Assembly (NCBI GenBank): GCA_031267205.1
Contig: JAIRZN010000107.1
Span: forward strand, 1 to 9,387
Source: Tannerellaceae bacterium
Lineage (GTDB): Bacteria > Bacteroidota > Bacteroidia > Bacteroidales > Tannerellaceae
Direction of reading: 5' to 3'
Length of the DNA stretch: 9,387 nucleotides
Both the position numbers and the translations under genes were made by a program. The notes beneath the pieces are model-generated. The model did not search any database. It was not told the DNA's origin and worked only from the letters and a program-made list of their open reading frames with translations. Shown here piece after piece: positions 1 through 6,859 of this stretch (positions are counted from its first letter, which is position 1; every line of letters starts with the position of its first letter).

Positions 1-654
1 TACCGCACTATGCGCTATGCTGGGACGGACAACGAGGCTGAGCGTGTCGCCGGCGTTGGCGTATGTAGAGAGGGTAGTCCATATAGTAATGGCATCGGCG
101 GCATTAGTTGTGATGTTGCGATACATTTCGTATTCATCCACCACGCTTGAGGTCTGCGTCACTGCATCCTTGCGTACCAACCGGAAATGCGTCGCTGTAT
201 GAATATGCCGCGAAGGAACGGCGTACTTGGCATACCATCGTATCTCAAATACGTGATAACCTTCGGATTTTACCCCATAGACAGAGGCGGGAACAGGAGT
301 ATACGTATCCGGCTGGAAAGTCTGGGCAGGCAATTCCTGTACGCTCACTATCTTGTCGCCCGAAAGCGTAGGCAAAGCCCAACGGCTATTACCCACCGAG
401 TCGGACGTAAGCATAAGCCCCGGAGCCTCTAATCCGTCAACAATCCGCACGGCGCCCCGTACATCTAATTTAGCCGCGGGCGAAGTGGTTCCTATGCCTA
501 CGTTCCCGCTGTTGCTGATCACAAAATCCTTGTCTGTCGCCACATGAAACAAGCCTGCCGGATTTTCGGTATTAATACCCACCTGCGCTCCGGCCGCAAG
601 GGAAATAGCGGCGAAGGCTATCCATAAGTAATAACGTCTCATCGTATTCTTCAT
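1..654 (-). CDS. Third paralog of the secreted VGIN/VGIGT protein family (3'-truncated by window edge)
   Basis: Open for 218 codons from the ATG at 654 to the window edge, with no stop, so the C-terminus is missing. Residues 1-23 form a Sec signal peptide (RRYY then a hydrophobic stretch, AGA|Q cleavage). The mature N-terminus VGINTENPAGLFHV and the VGIGTTSPAAKLDV motif (about 52-65) match the two genes upstream, as do RIVDG (70-74), MLTSD (81-85), FEIRWYAKY (136-144) and the late YANAGDTLSLVVRPS (198-212). The family is not one I can name. The VGIGTxSPxxKLDV motif also occurs in phage tail-fibre-like and Bacteroidota surface proteins, and the distal half resembles a C1q/TNF-like jelly roll, which is inference. 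The ATG directly abuts the TAA of the preceding gene, suggesting translational coupling. A second ATG at 642 is an alternative start that still leaves a signal peptide. Export is well supported; function is unknown. Confidence 0.82.
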   Translation of the reverse strand, partial: MKNTMRRYYLWIAFAAISLAAGAQVGINTENPAGLFHVATDKDFVISNSGNVGIGTTSPAAKLDVRGAVRIVDGLEAPGLMLTSDSVGNSRWALPTLSGDKIVSVQELPAQTFQPDTYTPVPASVYGVKSEGYHVFEIRWYAKYAVPSRHIHTATHFRLVRKDAVTQTSSVVDEYEMYRNITTNAADAITIWTTLSTYANAGDTLSLVVRPSIAHSAV

Positions 655-1470
655 TTAATTAAAGTAATTAGCATCGTCTTCAAGACCCAGTCGCTTGTAT
701 AAAATCCGCGATAATACCCAGTTCATGCCGCTCACATGACCAACCGAAAAATAGCTGCCCAGTCCGTCGGTGGGATTGACCCAAACGCTCAACACGTCGC
801 CCTGCGAAGCTTTGGCATACAGGGTGGTAAAGGCCGTAACCCTGAGCATATTGTATTCGTGCCAGATAAACTCGTCGATCACCGCCCCGTTCCTGCGGAA
901 CTGGAAGACAAAGACACCCATTACGGGTGTTGTTGAAGTTACATTAAAGTCGCCCCACCAGCGTAGTTCCACTGCATAGAATCCGGTGGCCGGCACGACA
1001 AACACACTGCTGTTTACCTGCGTATAGGCGCCTATGTTAAAGTTTTGTGCAGACAATGTTATGATGGGGAATACCGTATCGCGAACCGTTGTTGGAGGCG
1101 TCCATGTTTGCCATTGGGCTACGCCCTGCGCGTCGGACGTCAATATCTTGCCTGCACCCTGGCTGCCGTCCATGATGCGCAGAGCCGGCGTAGCGGTTTG
1201 TCCCTGTAAATTAATCTCCAGGCGGGTAGAGGGCGAGGCCGTCCCTATACCGGTATATCCCGTATTTGTAATCAGCACATCATCCGCCTGCTGCGCCGAT
1301 GTAGGCATACCTGTGTCCGGATTGGTTGTGGCGGTGGAAGAACGCCCGTCCAAATGGAACATTCCCTGCGGGTTTTCCATATTGATACCCACACTGATCT
1401 GCGCTTCCGCACAAAAAGGCAGGCCAAGCGCGACCAGGCCCGCGAACACCGTAATAAGTCTTCGTTTCAT
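655..1470 (-). CDS. Second paralog of the secreted VGIN/VGIGT protein family, 271 aa
   Basis: Complete 271-residue protein. Residues 1-23 are a signal peptide (MKRR, hydrophobic core, AEA|Q), so it is exported. C20 lies near the cleavage site, but LPFC is a poor lipobox, so I do not call a lipoprotein. The N-terminal half has ISVGINMENPQGMFHLDG (25-42), a short linker rich in T/S/P, DDVLITNTGYTGIGTASPSTRLEI (63-86), ALRIMDG (96-102) and GKILTSDAQGVAQW (107-120). The C-terminal half has VVPATGFYAVELRWWGDF (158-175), RNG..IDEF and a YAKASQGDVLSVWVNP segment. That pattern is reminiscent of C1q/TNF-like beta-sandwich domains, a weak fold inference. Eleven bases separate it from the stop of the first paralog and none from the third, so the three are probably one transcript. 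Function is unrecognised; a surface or adhesin-like role is plausible only from export and context. Confidence 0.87.
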   Translation of the reverse strand: MKRRLITVFAGLVALGLPFCAEAQISVGINMENPQGMFHLDGRSSTATTNPDTGMPTSAQQADDVLITNTGYTGIGTASPSTRLEINLQGQTATPALRIMDGSQGAGKILTSDAQGVAQWQTWTPPTTVRDTVFPIITLSAQNFNIGAYTQVNSSVFVVPATGFYAVELRWWGDFNVTSTTPVMGVFVFQFRRNGAVIDEFIWHEYNMLRVTAFTTLYAKASQGDVLSVWVNPTDGLGSYFSVGHVSGMNWVLSRILYKRLGLEDDANYFN

Positions 1471-1481
1471 ATCCTAGCGTA

Positions 1482-2264
1482 TTAATTTAATCTCCATATA
1501 TTCACTTTCGACTGCGTCCAGGGAGTAGCCGGATTCACTTCCGTATCCATATAATAGGACGGACGGGCGCGCATGGTGAAGGTTTCGCCCGCGTTGGCAC
1601 GGCTATAAAGCGTAAAACAAGTGGAAAAATGGCCGGCGTCCGTTCCGTTACTGGTCACATACGTTTCATACTCGTCGGCATACGCGCCGTTTTTGAGAAG
1701 CCTGTAATGCAAAATAGCATGCGTTACGGCGGATTGACCATCCCTGTACTTGCCCCACCACCGGATTTCAAAGATGTAAAAGCCACTTGTGTTAGCCGTA
1801 AAGCTAAAGCCGATGTCATACAGCGTATTGTTGTTCACGTGCTCATGAATCGTTTGCGCCGGAATATTGCGAAAGCCATATGCCTCGCCCGGTATGCTCA
1901 ATCCCCCCGGCAAATCCTGCCACCGGGCGTCGCCATTGGTATTTACCGATGTCAGTACCCGTCCGCCCTCCTGATAGCCGTCCACAATACGCAACGGCGA
2001 TTTGGGAGCCTGGGGCGTCCCTCCGTCGGTGACAGTCAGCAGTTCGGTAGAAGCAGGGGGCGGGATAGTCCCTATTCCTACACTACCTTCGAATGTAACT
2101 ATCACGTCGTCGCCTGTATACAGACCTCCGTCCGTGTTACCCAATGCGTCTACATGAAACATTCCAAGAGGCGGAAGACTATCATTCGCATTGATACTTA
2201 CCTGTGCAAATGCACCTGTCCCTATCGCCCAGCAGGCAATAAGAATAAACATACTTTTTTTCAT
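1482..2264 (-). CDS. First paralog of the secreted VGIN/VGIGT protein family, 260 aa
   Basis: First gene of the three-paralog set. I start it at the ATG at 2264 because MKKSMFILIACWAIGTGAFA|Q is a clean signal peptide. The frame stays open upstream to a GTG at 2363, but that start would bury the signal peptide behind 33 atypical residues. Conserved landmarks are QVSINAND (21-28), GMFHVDALGN (34-43), DDVIVTFEGSVGIGTIPP (52-69), LRIVDG (91-96), RVLTS..GDARW (102-115), GFYIFEIRWWGKY (161-173), a LYSRANAGETFTMRARPS stretch near the end and a C-terminal WRLN. The GFYxFEIRWWG and late aGETftm pattern suggest the same C1q/TNF-like C-terminal fold as the other two copies (inference). Its leader contains the (GT)19 microsatellite, which may control expression or the choice of start. 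The function is not one I recognise. Confidence 0.85.
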   Translation of the reverse strand: MKKSMFILIACWAIGTGAFAQVSINANDSLPPLGMFHVDALGNTDGGLYTGDDVIVTFEGSVGIGTIPPPASTELLTVTDGGTPQAPKSPLRIVDGYQEGGRVLTSVNTNGDARWQDLPGGLSIPGEAYGFRNIPAQTIHEHVNNNTLYDIGFSFTANTSGFYIFEIRWWGKYRDGQSAVTHAILHYRLLKNGAYADEYETYVTSNGTDAGHFSTCFTLYSRANAGETFTMRARPSYYMDTEVNPATPWTQSKVNIWRLN

Positions 2265-2366
2265 TTGATATAAATATATAAAGTGTAGTTCGAAATGGAA
2301 GAGAAAAGGGAAGGAGAGTTTTTTATTACATGACTTTTTATTATACGCACGCGCGCTATACACTAA

Positions 2367-2407
<41 letters not shown>

Positions 2408-2470
2408 ATCTTATCATTACTGAAATTCGAATTTATGTTGCGATATAAATAGTATGCTGTCATTGTGGGG

Positions 2471-2503
2471 CAAAGTTATAATATAATTTCAGAAACAGGA
2501 AAA
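2471..2503 (-). promoter_or_regulatory. Bacteroidota promoter for the three-paralog operon
   Basis: On the minus strand TAACTTTG (2478-2471), followed by CCCC, matches the Bacteroidota -7 consensus TAnnTTTG exactly. A TTTT (2503-2500) at 21 bases spacing is an imperfect -33 element (consensus TTTG). Transcription would begin near 2463 and give a leader of about 200 nt containing the GT tract. The -33 area overlaps a 21-bp direct repeat. Confidence 0.6.
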
Positions 2504-2528
2504 CTCTTTTCAGAAACAAGAAAAACTT
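2487..2528. repeat. Two imperfect 21-bp direct repeats overlapping the paralog-operon promoter
   Basis: Copies at 2487-2507 and 2508-2528 begin TTTCAGAAACA and agree at 17 of 21 positions. The 21-base period is two helical turns and the pair covers the -33 area and its upstream flank, so a regulator or UP-like binding site is possible. A-rich low complexity may also explain part of the similarity. Confidence 0.55.
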
Positions 2529-2585
2529 TTCCGCTTGATGTCGTATATTTATACGCAAACCTCCGCTACGCACCGTCTTGACTAA

Positions 2586-2798
2586 ATGAGCACACCACTG
2601 CCCGCCATTGCCGTTCGGAAGCATGGCGTTTCCGTAGAATACCCTTACAGAGTCTTTGAGGAACTCCCCAAAAGGGTCGACGGCTTTGCCAAAGCATTCG
2701 AATGCAAGGCCAAAGCATTCGAATGCAAGGCCGGTGCAATCGTAGAGAAGGGACTATCCAAAGTTTTGTGTAAACAGGCCCTGCTGTTTTTCTCTTAA
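2586..2798 (+). CDS. Doubtful small ORF, 70 aa, with an in-frame 7-residue repeat
   Basis: This is the only plus-strand reading frame in the 591-base gap between the paralog operon and the sugar transferase gene. It runs from an ATG at 2586 to a TAA at 2796-2798. It encodes 70 residues with no signal peptide or membrane segment, apart from a hydrophobic C-terminal tail (ALLFFS). Residues 36-49 are two perfect copies of KAFECKA, because the underlying 21-bp tandem repeat is a multiple of three. No TAnnTTTG element is evident upstream. I do not recognise a family. It may be a real small Bacteroidales protein, or chance coding across a repeat, since intergenic repeats with a period divisible by three stay open easily. 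Confidence 0.25.
   Translation: MSTPLPAIAVRKHGVSVEYPYRVFEELPKRVDGFAKAFECKAKAFECKAGAIVEKGLSKVLCKQALLFFS
2691..2732. repeat. Two perfect 21-bp tandem repeats, each with a 12-bp palindrome
   Basis: Copies at 2691-2711 and 2712-2732 are identical. Each contains the perfect palindrome GCATTCGAATGC (2694-2705 and 2715-2726), and flanking GGCC sequences make a longer interrupted dyad. This could be a tandem dimeric-protein binding site, a DNA hairpin, or a short expandable minisatellite. It lies about 210 bases upstream of the paralog-operon -7 box and downstream of the sugar transferase gene. Confidence 0.85.
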
Positions 2799-2855
2799 TT
2801 CAAGGTAAAACGGGCGTTATACCGCAAATGCGGTGAGTGTGTAATTGCTGGGCAT

Positions 2856-4256
2856 TTAATATGCGTTCCTTTCTCCTTTGAACATATTAAATATCGTGAC
2901 GGTAATGATTTTCAAGTCAAGGAAGAAGGACCAGTTTTCGATGTACCATACGTCTCTTTTGACGCGGCCTTCCATTTGTTCAAGGGTTTTTGTCTCCCCT
3001 CTGTAACCTGTCACCTGCGCCCATCCTGTTACGCCGGGCTTTACAAGGTGCCTGACCATGTATTTGTCAATCAAGGCCGAGTATTCTTCGGTATGCTTCA
3101 ACATGTGCGGACGGGGGCCTACGACCGACATATCTCCGGTGAGTACGTTAAGGAACTGGGGAAATTCGTCCAGGTTTGTTTTCCTCAGGAAATCGCCCAG
3201 GTGGGTTTTGCGCGGGTCGTCCTTTACCGCCTGGGTTACGTCGGCTTCGGAATTTACTTTCATCGTCCTGAACTTGTAACATTCAAACTCTTGTCCGTAA
3301 AGCCCCGTTCGCTTTTGTTTGAAAAGAACAGGGCCGCGGGAGCCTGATTTGATAAGTATGCCCAGTATGATATATAAAAGGGGGTAAACAGTTACGAGTA
3401 TAATGATGGAAAAGGCTATATCAAAGCAACGTTTGAGCGCCCTGTTGTATGCCGCCTGTAAGGGTTCCCTGCGGACGGAAAGCAGTGGAATCGACTCCAT
3501 CACGTCCATAATAAGGCTCTTCTTTACATTGCGGTAAAATTCGGGCACGATGTAGAAACGCACCATATTCTTTTCTGCAAAATTCAGCAGCTTAAGTATC
3601 TTTTCATCTTGCGTTCCGGGTAGGGTGCAATATATTTCGTCTATGCCATGCTTGGATACATAGTTGTTTACCTCATCGGTATTGCCTAAATAATCAGGCA
3701 GGACGTTTTTCAGCGCAACGTTGTCATCGAAGAATCCCATGACGGTAAATCCGTAGGCCAATTCGTCTTTCATGATACGATACAGCTCCATTCCGTTCTT
3801 GCCGGCTCCTATGATAATGATTCGTTTGAGGTCATGGCCTCTCCGGCGGTATATCTTCAGCATAATGCGCACCAGCACGCGCCAGACGGGGAATATTATT
3901 ATGACTGCGGCATAAAAAACGACGAGAAACCCGGTCAACGCATTTCCTATGTTAAGGAATACAAGGCAGGTGGAAAATAGAAATACATGAAACGTAATCA
4001 AGAATATAGCTCTCTGTACAATCTTGTCGATAAAGACAACCGAGCCATGTAAGCGGATGGGGAAAAAATATAGGGCGAAGAAATAGCAGAAGTTTAACAG
4101 AAGCAGTATTTCTTTCAAACGGCCCGTTATGGTATCTGTCTCAAATCCGTTCAATTCGTAAGATACGACAAAGAACAGGAGATTTAATACAATTAAATCA
4201 CCCAGTCCTATTAACCATTGGATTAACAAATTACCTCGCTTATTATTGAGTTCCAT
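2856..4256 (-). CDS. Undecaprenyl-phosphate sugar-1-phosphate transferase (WcaJ/WbaP-type initiating enzyme), 466 aa
   Basis: Membrane enzyme that transfers a sugar-1-phosphate from a UDP-sugar to undecaprenyl phosphate, the first step of capsule, exopolysaccharide or O-glycan assembly. The length of 466 fits full-size polyisoprenyl-phosphate hexose-1-phosphate transferases. Predicted membrane helices lie at about 11-32, 48-66, 81-104 and 107-130. A Rossmann-like domain follows with IIIIGAGKNG (146-155). The C-terminal bacterial sugar transferase domain starts near 270 with the re-entrant hydrophobic helix (278-300), then FKQKRTG (312-318), YKFRTMK (327-333), the catalytic Asp-Glu pair in NLDEFPQF (D363, E364), SVVGPRP (377-383) and PGVTGWAQVTGYRGET (407-422). 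The PGxTGWAQVxGxRGET ending resembles WcaJ-like glucose transferases, so UDP-glucose is the likely donor, but specificity cannot be proven from sequence. It has its own predicted promoter and no glycosyltransferase genes beside it, so it may serve a locus elsewhere. Confidence 0.93.
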   Translation of the reverse strand: MELNNKRGNLLIQWLIGLGDLIVLNLLFFVVSYELNGFETDTITGRLKEILLLLNFCYFFALYFFPIRLHGSVVFIDKIVQRAIFLITFHVFLFSTCLVFLNIGNALTGFLVVFYAAVIIIFPVWRVLVRIMLKIYRRRGHDLKRIIIIGAGKNGMELYRIMKDELAYGFTVMGFFDDNVALKNVLPDYLGNTDEVNNYVSKHGIDEIYCTLPGTQDEKILKLLNFAEKNMVRFYIVPEFYRNVKKSLIMDVMESIPLLSVRREPLQAAYNRALKRCFDIAFSIIILVTVYPLLYIILGILIKSGSRGPVLFKQKRTGLYGQEFECYKFRTMKVNSEADVTQAVKDDPRKTHLGDFLRKTNLDEFPQFLNVLTGDMSVVGPRPHMLKHTEEYSALIDKYMVRHLVKPGVTGWAQVTGYRGETKTLEQMEGRVKRDVWYIENWSFFLDLKIITVTIFNMFKGERNAY

Positions 4257-4277
4257 ACGTTTTGTGCAAAAATCCTA

Positions 4278-4285
4278 CAAAAGTA
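4278..4285 (-). promoter_or_regulatory. Predicted -7 element for the sugar transferase gene
   Basis: TACTTTTG on the minus strand matches TAnnTTTG, 21 bases upstream of the ATG. I see no good TTTG -33 at the usual spacing, so the call rests on the -7 box and on the position after the terminator of the preceding gene. The leader would be only about 15 nt. Confidence 0.45.
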
Positions 4286-4331
4286 ACAATAATTTTGAGT
4301 GACAGGCTGTTTGAAGGAAAGTCGGTTAAAT

Positions 4332-4381
4332 AAAAAGAGACTGTCTCCCAAAGTTCGGTATAAAACTTGTGAGACAGTCTC
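4332..4381 (-). terminator. Intrinsic terminator of the OmpA-family gene
   Basis: Perfect 11-bp arms GAGACTGTCTC (minus-strand 5' arm at 4381-4371, 3' arm GAGACAGTCTC at 4347-4337), with a further AAGTT/AACTT pairing inside the loop. On the minus strand the 3' arm is followed directly by TTTTTATTT. It begins 36 bases after the OmpA stop codon, the right place to end that transcript and insulate the sugar transferase gene downstream. Confidence 0.88.
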
Positions 4382-4416
4382 CTGCGGTGTAACTGCCGGT
4401 CTTCTATCTTAATGAT

Positions 4417-5568
4417 TTATTTTCCAGCAGTCATGATAACTACGCGGTTCCAATTGTTTTCGTTGAACGGTTGAACATCGGAGCCTTTCCATTCAATGGA
4501 AATCTGGTTGGAAGAGATACCGTATTTTTCAATCAATTCTTTAGCCACGGCCTTGGCGCGTTTTTCGGAAAGCGTTAAGTTATAGGTAGAAGTACCTGTT
4601 TGCTTATCTGCGTATCCGATAACTTTGATTGGAGTTTTATTGTCCTTCATGAACTCTGCCGTATTATAGATGTTAATCTGCTGATTAGCGTCTATCTTAG
4701 AGCTGTTCAAACGGAAATAAACTACGTTTTCGGCATAATTGTTCACGACGGTAGCGGGAACTACCGACGGTGGGCAATCAGGACAGGAGACCGGACGACG
4801 GCTCAATGCTTCGTTTTCGGAACGGAGCGTATTGATCTGCGAATTGAGGTCGTTCAACAAGGTGTAATCCATCGGTTCGATGACTTCAAAGTCCGTCTTT
4901 CCTAACTTGAACGTCAGACCGATCGTACCCTGTGCGATAAAGTCCGTCAGGTGGTACTTGTATATACGGTTGAAGTCTTCGTTAAGCAGGGAACCTTGAA
5001 CTTCCAGGTTCAGGTCTACCCGTTTACTCAGGCGGAAAGCCGTCAGGATACCGCCGTTTAGCGTGGGTGATTCAGTCCTTGGAATGCCTTGGTTTTCGAA
5101 ACGTTGCGCATAGCCGAGACCTACCCATGGAATCAGGCGGAATACTTTCTTTTCGCGATACGGAGCCCATAGATTGGTTACATCTAATAACAAATCCGCA
5201 TGGGCTGCGCCGAAAATATTGTTCTGCTTGAATAATTCCGGGGCTGTCCTGTCCGCATCGTATCCGACAAGAGGTCCGCCTGTCAGTTGAACACGGAATG
5301 CGACGTAAGGATTAAACCATTTCCCGAAAGATAGTTGAGGATTGATGTTCAACCTGTCGATAATAGATGCTTGTTCGTTATCGTCGCCGATTAGCATCGA
5401 CCCTCCTCCGGCGATAGAGATAAACCAGTTATCGCCGGCCTTGTTCTTCTTGAAGTTTGTTTTCGCACCTGTTTCGGTACTGAACCCAACTTGCGGTTGA
5501 TACTCCTGTGCGGAAGAGATAAAAACTGCGCACAGGAAACATGTAAGGAATAGAAATTTCGTCTTCAT
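4417..5568 (-). CDS. OmpA-family outer-membrane protein with C-terminal peptidoglycan-binding domain (Pgm6/7-like)
   Basis: I choose the ATG at 5568 (383 aa). One two codons upstream (5574) gives 385 aa, and the positions below use that longer numbering. A signal peptide KTKFLFLTCFLCAVFISSA|Q ends near residue 22. Residues about 50-225 alternate short hydrophobic and aromatic strands ending in LTFKLGKTDF, as expected for a small N-terminal beta-barrel. A short heptad-like helix (about 240-257, LNSQINTLRSENEAL) and a CPDCPP linker (C264, C267) follow. The C-terminal OmpA domain spans about 281-383, with VVYFRLNSSKID (284-295), GYADKQTG (320-327) and YNLTLSEKRAKAV (331-343). D323 and R339 are the likely diaminopimelate-binding pair. 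The arrangement resembles Porphyromonas gingivalis Pgm6/Pgm7, abundant proteins that tie the outer membrane to peptidoglycan. It is monocistronic, with its own promoter and terminator. Confidence 0.93.
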   Translation of the reverse strand: MKTKFLFLTCFLCAVFISSAQEYQPQVGFSTETGAKTNFKKNKAGDNWFISIAGGGSMLIGDDNEQASIIDRLNINPQLSFGKWFNPYVAFRVQLTGGPLVGYDADRTAPELFKQNNIFGAAHADLLLDVTNLWAPYREKKVFRLIPWVGLGYAQRFENQGIPRTESPTLNGGILTAFRLSKRVDLNLEVQGSLLNEDFNRIYKYHLTDFIAQGTIGLTFKLGKTDFEVIEPMDYTLLNDLNSQINTLRSENEALSRRPVSCPDCPPSVVPATVVNNYAENVVYFRLNSSKIDANQQINIYNTAEFMKDNKTPIKVIGYADKQTGTSTYNLTLSEKRAKAVAKELIEKYGISSNQISIEWKGSDVQPFNENNWNRVVIMTAGK

Positions 5569-5646
5569 ATACATAAGATTAATTAATAAAACATTTACCT
5601 TATTTCAATTATAACTATAACAACTAACGGTCAAATAATTATTGAG

Positions 5647-5676
5647 CAAAATTAAAGTTTTTTTCTGTCGTTGCAA
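5647..5676 (-). promoter_or_regulatory. Bacteroidota promoter for the OmpA-family gene
   Basis: On the minus strand TTG (5676-5674) is followed after 19 bases by TAATTTTG (5654-5647), a good fit to the -33/-7 promoter of this phylum. Transcription should start near 5640, leaving a leader of about 65-70 nt. It sits just after the gmd stop, so ompA can be expressed independently of the sugar operon. I see no hairpin terminator between gmd and this promoter, so some read-through is possible. Confidence 0.7.
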
Positions 5677-5699
5677 CATAAATCACGAAAATGTTTTAG

Positions 5700-6854
5700 T
5701 TATTCAAAATAATTCAATATCGTATAGCCTCCCTTTTTCAAGTAGGAGTCTTTTTTCATCAGCTTTAGATCGTTATGCAGCATGTCTTCTATCAGTGCGC
5801 TTAACGAATACTCCGGCTCCCAGCCCAGACGGGTGCGGGCTTTCGTGGCGTCGCCTATAAGCAATTCCACTTCCGTAGGGCGGAAATAATTCGGGTCAAC
5901 GCCTACGACGTCTTCCCCTATGCGCTTGCGTAGCGCTTCCAAGTAGTCCTCGCCTGCTTTTTCGGCAAACAGTTGTTCGTCGATAGAGGTCAGGACGGCG
6001 GTTTCGTCTATTCCTTCGCCACGGAATGTGATGCCTACGCCTATTGCCTCAAAGGACATGCGGATAAAGTCGCGGATAGTTGTCGTAACGCCGGTAGCTA
6101 TCACGTAATCCGACGGCTCGTCCTGCTGGAGGATGGCGTACATGGCGCGGACGTAGTCTTTGGCATGTCCCCAATCGCGCTTGGCGGAGAGGTTGCCCAT
6201 GTACATCTTCTTCTGCATCCCCAGGGCGATGCGCGATATGGCGCGGGTCACTTTGCGGGTCACGAACGTCTCGCCGCGCAATGGCGATTCGTGGTTGAAA
6301 AGGATGCCGTTAGATGCGTGCATACCGTAGGCTTCCCTGTAATTCACCGTAATCCAGTAGCCGTATAGCTTGGCGACGGCGTACGGGCTTCGCGGATAGA
6401 AGGGGGTCGTCTCCTTTTGAGGCGTTTCCTGCACTAAGCCGTACAGCTCGGAGGTGGAGGCCTGGTAGATGCGCGTCTTCTGCGACAGCCGGAGCAGGCG
6501 CACGGCTTCAAGTATGCGCAAAACGCCTAAGCCGTCGGCATTTGCCGTATATTCGGGAGTGTCAAAACTTACCTTGACATGGCTCATGGCGGCCAGGTTG
6601 TATATCTCGTCGGGCTGCGTCTCGCCTATGATGCGCGTCAGGTTAAGACTGTCGGTCAAGTCGCCGTAATGGAGGATAAGATTGCGGTTTTCAACATGGG
6701 GGTCTTGATACAAATGATCAATGCGCTCCGTGTTGAACATGGAGGAACGGCGTTTTACGCCATGTACTATATATCCTTTTTTGATCAGGTATTCAGCCAG
6801 GTATGCCCCGTCCTGACCTGTTATCCCTGTTATAAGCGCCACTTTCTTATTCAT
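5700..6854 (-). CDS. gmd: GDP-mannose 4,6-dehydratase
   Basis: Cytoplasmic NADP-dependent short-chain dehydrogenase/reductase that converts GDP-D-mannose to GDP-4-keto-6-deoxy-D-mannose, the first step to GDP-L-fucose. I start at the ATG at 6854 (384 aa, close to the usual 370-380). A TTG at 6863 would add three residues and overlap the fcl stop, but MNKKVALITGITGQDG is the typical family start. The dinucleotide-binding GITGQDG is at 10-16, followed by the family block HGVKRRSSMFNTERIDHLYQ (31-50). The catalytic residues are visible as TSE (T134, E136), Y158 and K162 in YxxxK, and NHESPLRGETFVTRKVTRA is the usual substrate-binding and tetramer segment. Five bases separate it from the fcl stop. 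GDP-mannose would have to come from genes outside the window. No defects are seen. Confidence 0.97.
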   Translation of the reverse strand: MNKKVALITGITGQDGAYLAEYLIKKGYIVHGVKRRSSMFNTERIDHLYQDPHVENRNLILHYGDLTDSLNLTRIIGETQPDEIYNLAAMSHVKVSFDTPEYTANADGLGVLRILEAVRLLRLSQKTRIYQASTSELYGLVQETPQKETTPFYPRSPYAVAKLYGYWITVNYREAYGMHASNGILFNHESPLRGETFVTRKVTRAISRIALGMQKKMYMGNLSAKRDWGHAKDYVRAMYAILQQDEPSDYVIATGVTTTIRDFIRMSFEAIGVGITFRGEGIDETAVLTSIDEQLFAEKAGEDYLEALRKRIGEDVVGVDPNYFRPTEVELLIGDATKARTRLGWEPEYSLSALIEDMLHNDLKLMKKDSYLKKGGYTILNYFE

Positions 6855-6859
6855 GTCCT

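Noticed and set aside
1..2264. Prophage tail-fibre genes
   Set aside because: The VGIGTxSP motif recalls tail fibres, but all three proteins carry Sec signal peptides and no other phage gene is present.
1629..2273. Long plus-strand open frame (214 codons)
   Set aside because: It is antisense to the first paralog, which has a signal peptide and conserved family motifs. The plus-strand translation shows no domain or recognisable start context.
2265..2363. Upstream GTG start for the first paralog
   Set aside because: It would put 33 unusual residues ahead of a well-formed signal peptide. The ATG at 2264 is far better, though the open frame matters for the repeat-length idea.
2691..2732. CRISPR-like repeat
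   Set aside because: There are two directly abutting copies with no spacers and no cas genes nearby.
2821..2834. Dyad ACCGC/GCGGT after the sugar transferase gene as a terminator
   Set aside because: The stem is only about five base pairs and the T-run on the minus strand (TTTT) is ten bases further on, so it does not look like a competent intrinsic terminator.
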